Shown: one piece after another, positions 62,901 to 64,000 of the stretch
Layout: each line of letters begins with the position of its first letter
Position numbering within the stretch: the stretch's first letter is position 1
From: Torreya grandis
Lineage: Eukaryota; Streptophyta; Pinopsida; Cupressales; Taxaceae
Length of the DNA stretch: 64,000 nucleotides
Assembly: GCA_037957365.1 (NCBI GenBank)
Contig: JARHVA010000640.1
Coordinates: 372,001 to 436,000, forward strand
Direction: 5' to 3'
Program-made: the position numbers and the translations under genes
Notes under the pieces: model-generated
Told to the model about the DNA's origin: nothing
Seen by the model: the letters and a program-made list of their open reading frames with translations, nothing else
Database searches by the model: none

Positions 62901-64000
62901 TTTTATTCTTCCTTAGTTAAAAAAAATAGATTTGCATTTGTTAGTTTTTATGCTTCTCTCTTCATGCATTAGGATTTCCTATACATTGGCTTAAGTAAAT
63001 ATTTTTTATGTATTTTTAATTTTATTTTATTAAACCCATTTTGTACCACAAGATTTGGTGATAACTAGGTTAGATTTTACTTTACTTTGTACTTAATTTG
63101 TGTATATAGAAAACATAGGACCTAGCTAGGTTTATCGCAAGGTGTTGCTTGACTATAAGATTTAGAACCCTCTCTAGTGACATTATTGTGGTAAGGGACC
63201 CATTGGTTAGGTCTATTGGATCCATCGTGGTCATGACCCTAATTTTCTAAATGTACCAATAAGCATAATTGTAAGTGTGATTTATCTTCTTTGAGCTAAG
63301 ATTGATTTGTAGATCAATTGCATTTTTCCTTGTATACATTCTGGTGAACCTGAGGTGAATATAACCCTTATATGTTTTCTTTCACGTATTCATTTTATTA
63401 TCATCTTATATATTTTTATTTCTTTTAGTATTGTATTGAAGATGTTAATACAATGTAACATTCTATGCATAGGTTTAAGACACGGTCACTCCAAATTGAC
63501 TATATTTTCTTTGTGTAGATCTTATCCAAATATAGGTGACTATATCAATCAGTTCGACATAGTTATCTTATTCAACCATAGGATTATATACTTTGTCAAC
63601 TTATTTGACTCTATTTGTAGTTCTCTTTTTTAGCATACAGGTTTGTAGACTTAGTCAAACTAGTTAACTCTATTTGTAGATTATTTTTAGCATACAAGTT
63701 TTACAAACTTCTTCGACCCAATCGAATCTATTAGCAAAATATAATAATCAAAATTTGATCAAAATGGCATAAAATTTTCAAACTAATAATCTTAAAAAAA
63801 TTATCAAGGTTCACTCTTACATTATTTGTCATTTCTATTTTTCATTTATAGTCCTACTTTTTATAGTTTACAATCTATAAAACTGTAACCCTACATCAAA
63901 CTAGGTCGACTAGCTCAACATAGTATTATATCTTATCTTCTCTCTAGAAAACTTATTCAACCTATTTGAATACGTTATTTTGGATCTTTCTTCTACATAA
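62901..64000. other. AT-rich stretch, no gene recognised
   Basis: Two similar segments with AGCATACAGGTTTGTAGACTTAGTCAAACTAGTTAACTCTATTTGTAG (around 63605-63680) form a ~65-bp direct repeat. The ORF at 63355-63633 has no recognisable motif. The start may still be LTR sequence of the preceding element. Confidence 0.35.

Noticed and set aside
1..64000. CRISPR arrays, tRNA or rRNA genes
   Set aside because: No repeat-spacer pattern, cloverleaf-like segment or rRNA core sequence was seen. The tandem arrays present have no unique spacers.

Overview
This window looks like nuclear DNA from a plant with a large, repeat-dense genome. The base composition is strongly AT-rich. There is no operon-like packing and no intact host gene. 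The sequence is mostly layered, heavily decayed transposable elements: plant-type Ty3/gypsy elements, an L1-type LINE with a DUF4283-like ORF1, very long direct repeats and tandem satellites. The age and density of the relics would suit a gymnosperm or another large plant genome, but that placement is inference. Almost every coding region below is a pseudogene with stops and frameshifts.

Layout. 1-2610: 3' end of a non-coding LTR element (purine tract at 1741, LTR start at 1755). 2918-5935: chromodomain-type Ty3/gypsy pol relic with its own purine tract and 3' LTR start at 5748. 5936-7915: minus-strand L1 LINE inserted in that LTR, with an 18-bp target duplication and almost all of ORF2 missing. 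8000-11760: microsatellite, a 110-bp tandem array and a 20-bp-scale minisatellite. 11789-15170: a hairpin motif followed by a decayed transposase-like gene. 15600-19730: eight copies of a ~559-bp satellite.

21887-40687 is the most striking part. Two ~5.5-kb direct repeats (A and B), each carrying the relic of a ~1000-codon ORF of unknown function and two TATA-like sites, flank a Tat-like Ty3/gypsy gag-pol relic (27950-33640) in which an extra RNase H lies between protease and reverse transcriptase. The arrangement resembles one giant retrotransposon with ORF-bearing LTRs, but I could not find a convincing primer site, purine tract or target duplication.

41121-45110 (minus strand): a five-exon relic gene with good splice sites, preceded by the same palindromic TGCATATGC-type hairpins that precede the transposase-like relic at 11789. 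The two may belong to one undescribed DNA transposon family. 45110-53590 is largely featureless apart from two small tandem arrays. 53593-62175 and beyond: a pair of LTR-like repeats around a 7.6-kb non-coding, C-rich and G-poor interior built from several tandem arrays, including palindromic TTGAC (W-box-like) motifs. This fits a large non-autonomous LTR element (LARD type) of the same general kind as the one at 1-2610.

All calls come from reading translations and repeats by eye. No alignment or database search was run.
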